Shown one piece after another: positions 18,136 through 18,411 of a stretch of 18,411 nucleotides of DNA. Numbering within the stretch: the first letter of the stretch is position 1; every line of letters starts with the position of its first letter. The DNA comes from Pseudopyrenochaeta lycopersici (lineage: Eukaryota; Ascomycota; Dothideomycetes; Pleosporales; Pseudopyrenochaetaceae), in contig NHZP01000164.1 of NCBI GenBank assembly GCA_003313425.1, positions 1 through 18,411 of the forward strand. Reading direction: 5' to 3'. Under the pieces are notes generated by a model. The model searched no databases, had not been told where the DNA came from, and saw nothing but the letters and a program-made list of their open reading frames with translations. The position numbers were made by a program, and so were the translations under genes.

Positions 18136-18411
18136 ATAGAGAAGAGTTGACATCATGGCTAGAAGCAACGGTAGGGGTTCTTAGGCAATAGGTAGATGAG
18201 ATCGAAGAATTAGATATAGATGAATGTGAACTCCTCGTTCTTCTAGGTTATTTTACTCTAATACAGTGAGCCTCATGCTTGGGCGGTAGCTAGACTAGGG
18301 CCTAAATATAGTTCCTTGTTACTTACTGAAATGCTTGTACATCTTCACTATTTCCTAGTGAGAGTTGATTGGAAATCCACCATTGTGGAAAAGCAACGTT
18401 GTGGAATACCA
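18136..18411. other. downstream flank, no gene seen
   Basis: No supported frame. TTGTGGAA occurs twice near the end (about 18383 and 18400). Probably the 3' region of the secreted protein gene and further intergenic sequence. Confidence 0.4.

Overview
The window is nuclear DNA of a filamentous fungus. Protein-coding reading frames are cut by short introns of about 40-60 nt with GTANGT-like donors, CTRAY-like branch points and YAG acceptors. Several starts lie 55-95 nt downstream of a TATA box. The gene content (AA11-type lytic polysaccharide monooxygenase, class 3 lipase, DHCR24-like FAD oxidoreductase, a small secreted protein ending in DPNWGGC) fits Pezizomycotina (Ascomycota) best, but nothing here proves the class. 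No bacterial, CRISPR, rRNA or convincing tRNA signal was seen.

Layout. 1-585: intergenic, with a GGATATCC repeat cluster. 586-1255 (-): a multi-exon small coiled-coil protein with two equally good internal exon choices. 1750-1941 (-): an orphan exon-like frame. 2090-3036 (+): a four-exon multi-pass membrane protein. 3056-about 3903 (-): an unrecognised spliced gene. 4824-5831 (+): a RING-finger gene that reads only with several frame changes. 6376-7707 (-): a DHCR24-like FAD oxidoreductase, frameshifted and lacking expected glycines. 7998-8474 (+): a weak ORF. 8615-8849: a 235 bp MITE-like element flanked by TA. 8959-10238 (-): an intact three-exon class 3 lipase. 11370-11864 (-): a small basic and helical protein. 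12272-13416 (+): an AA11 LPMO with one 1-nt frameshift at a G run. 14172-14491 (-): a possible secreted protein. 14640-15600: repeats and hairpins without genes. 15600-17150: nothing firm. 17164 (+): a possible small secreted peptide. 17703-18135 (+): a small secreted cysteine protein with a disrupted first exon and a clearly recognisable last exon.

The genes do not form an obvious pathway or biosynthetic cluster. What unites the window is its state. Three or four recognisable families (RING, FAD oxidoreductase, AA11 LPMO, small secreted protein) each need one or more single-base frame corrections, while the lipase, membrane protein and small helical proteins read cleanly through their introns. 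The FAD oxidoreductase has also lost expected residues, so real decay is likely there. Single shifts at homopolymers, as in the LPMO, could equally be sequencing errors. I found no strong evidence for a new multi-gene system. The most useful leads are the decayed gene set, the MITE and the alternative-exon gene.
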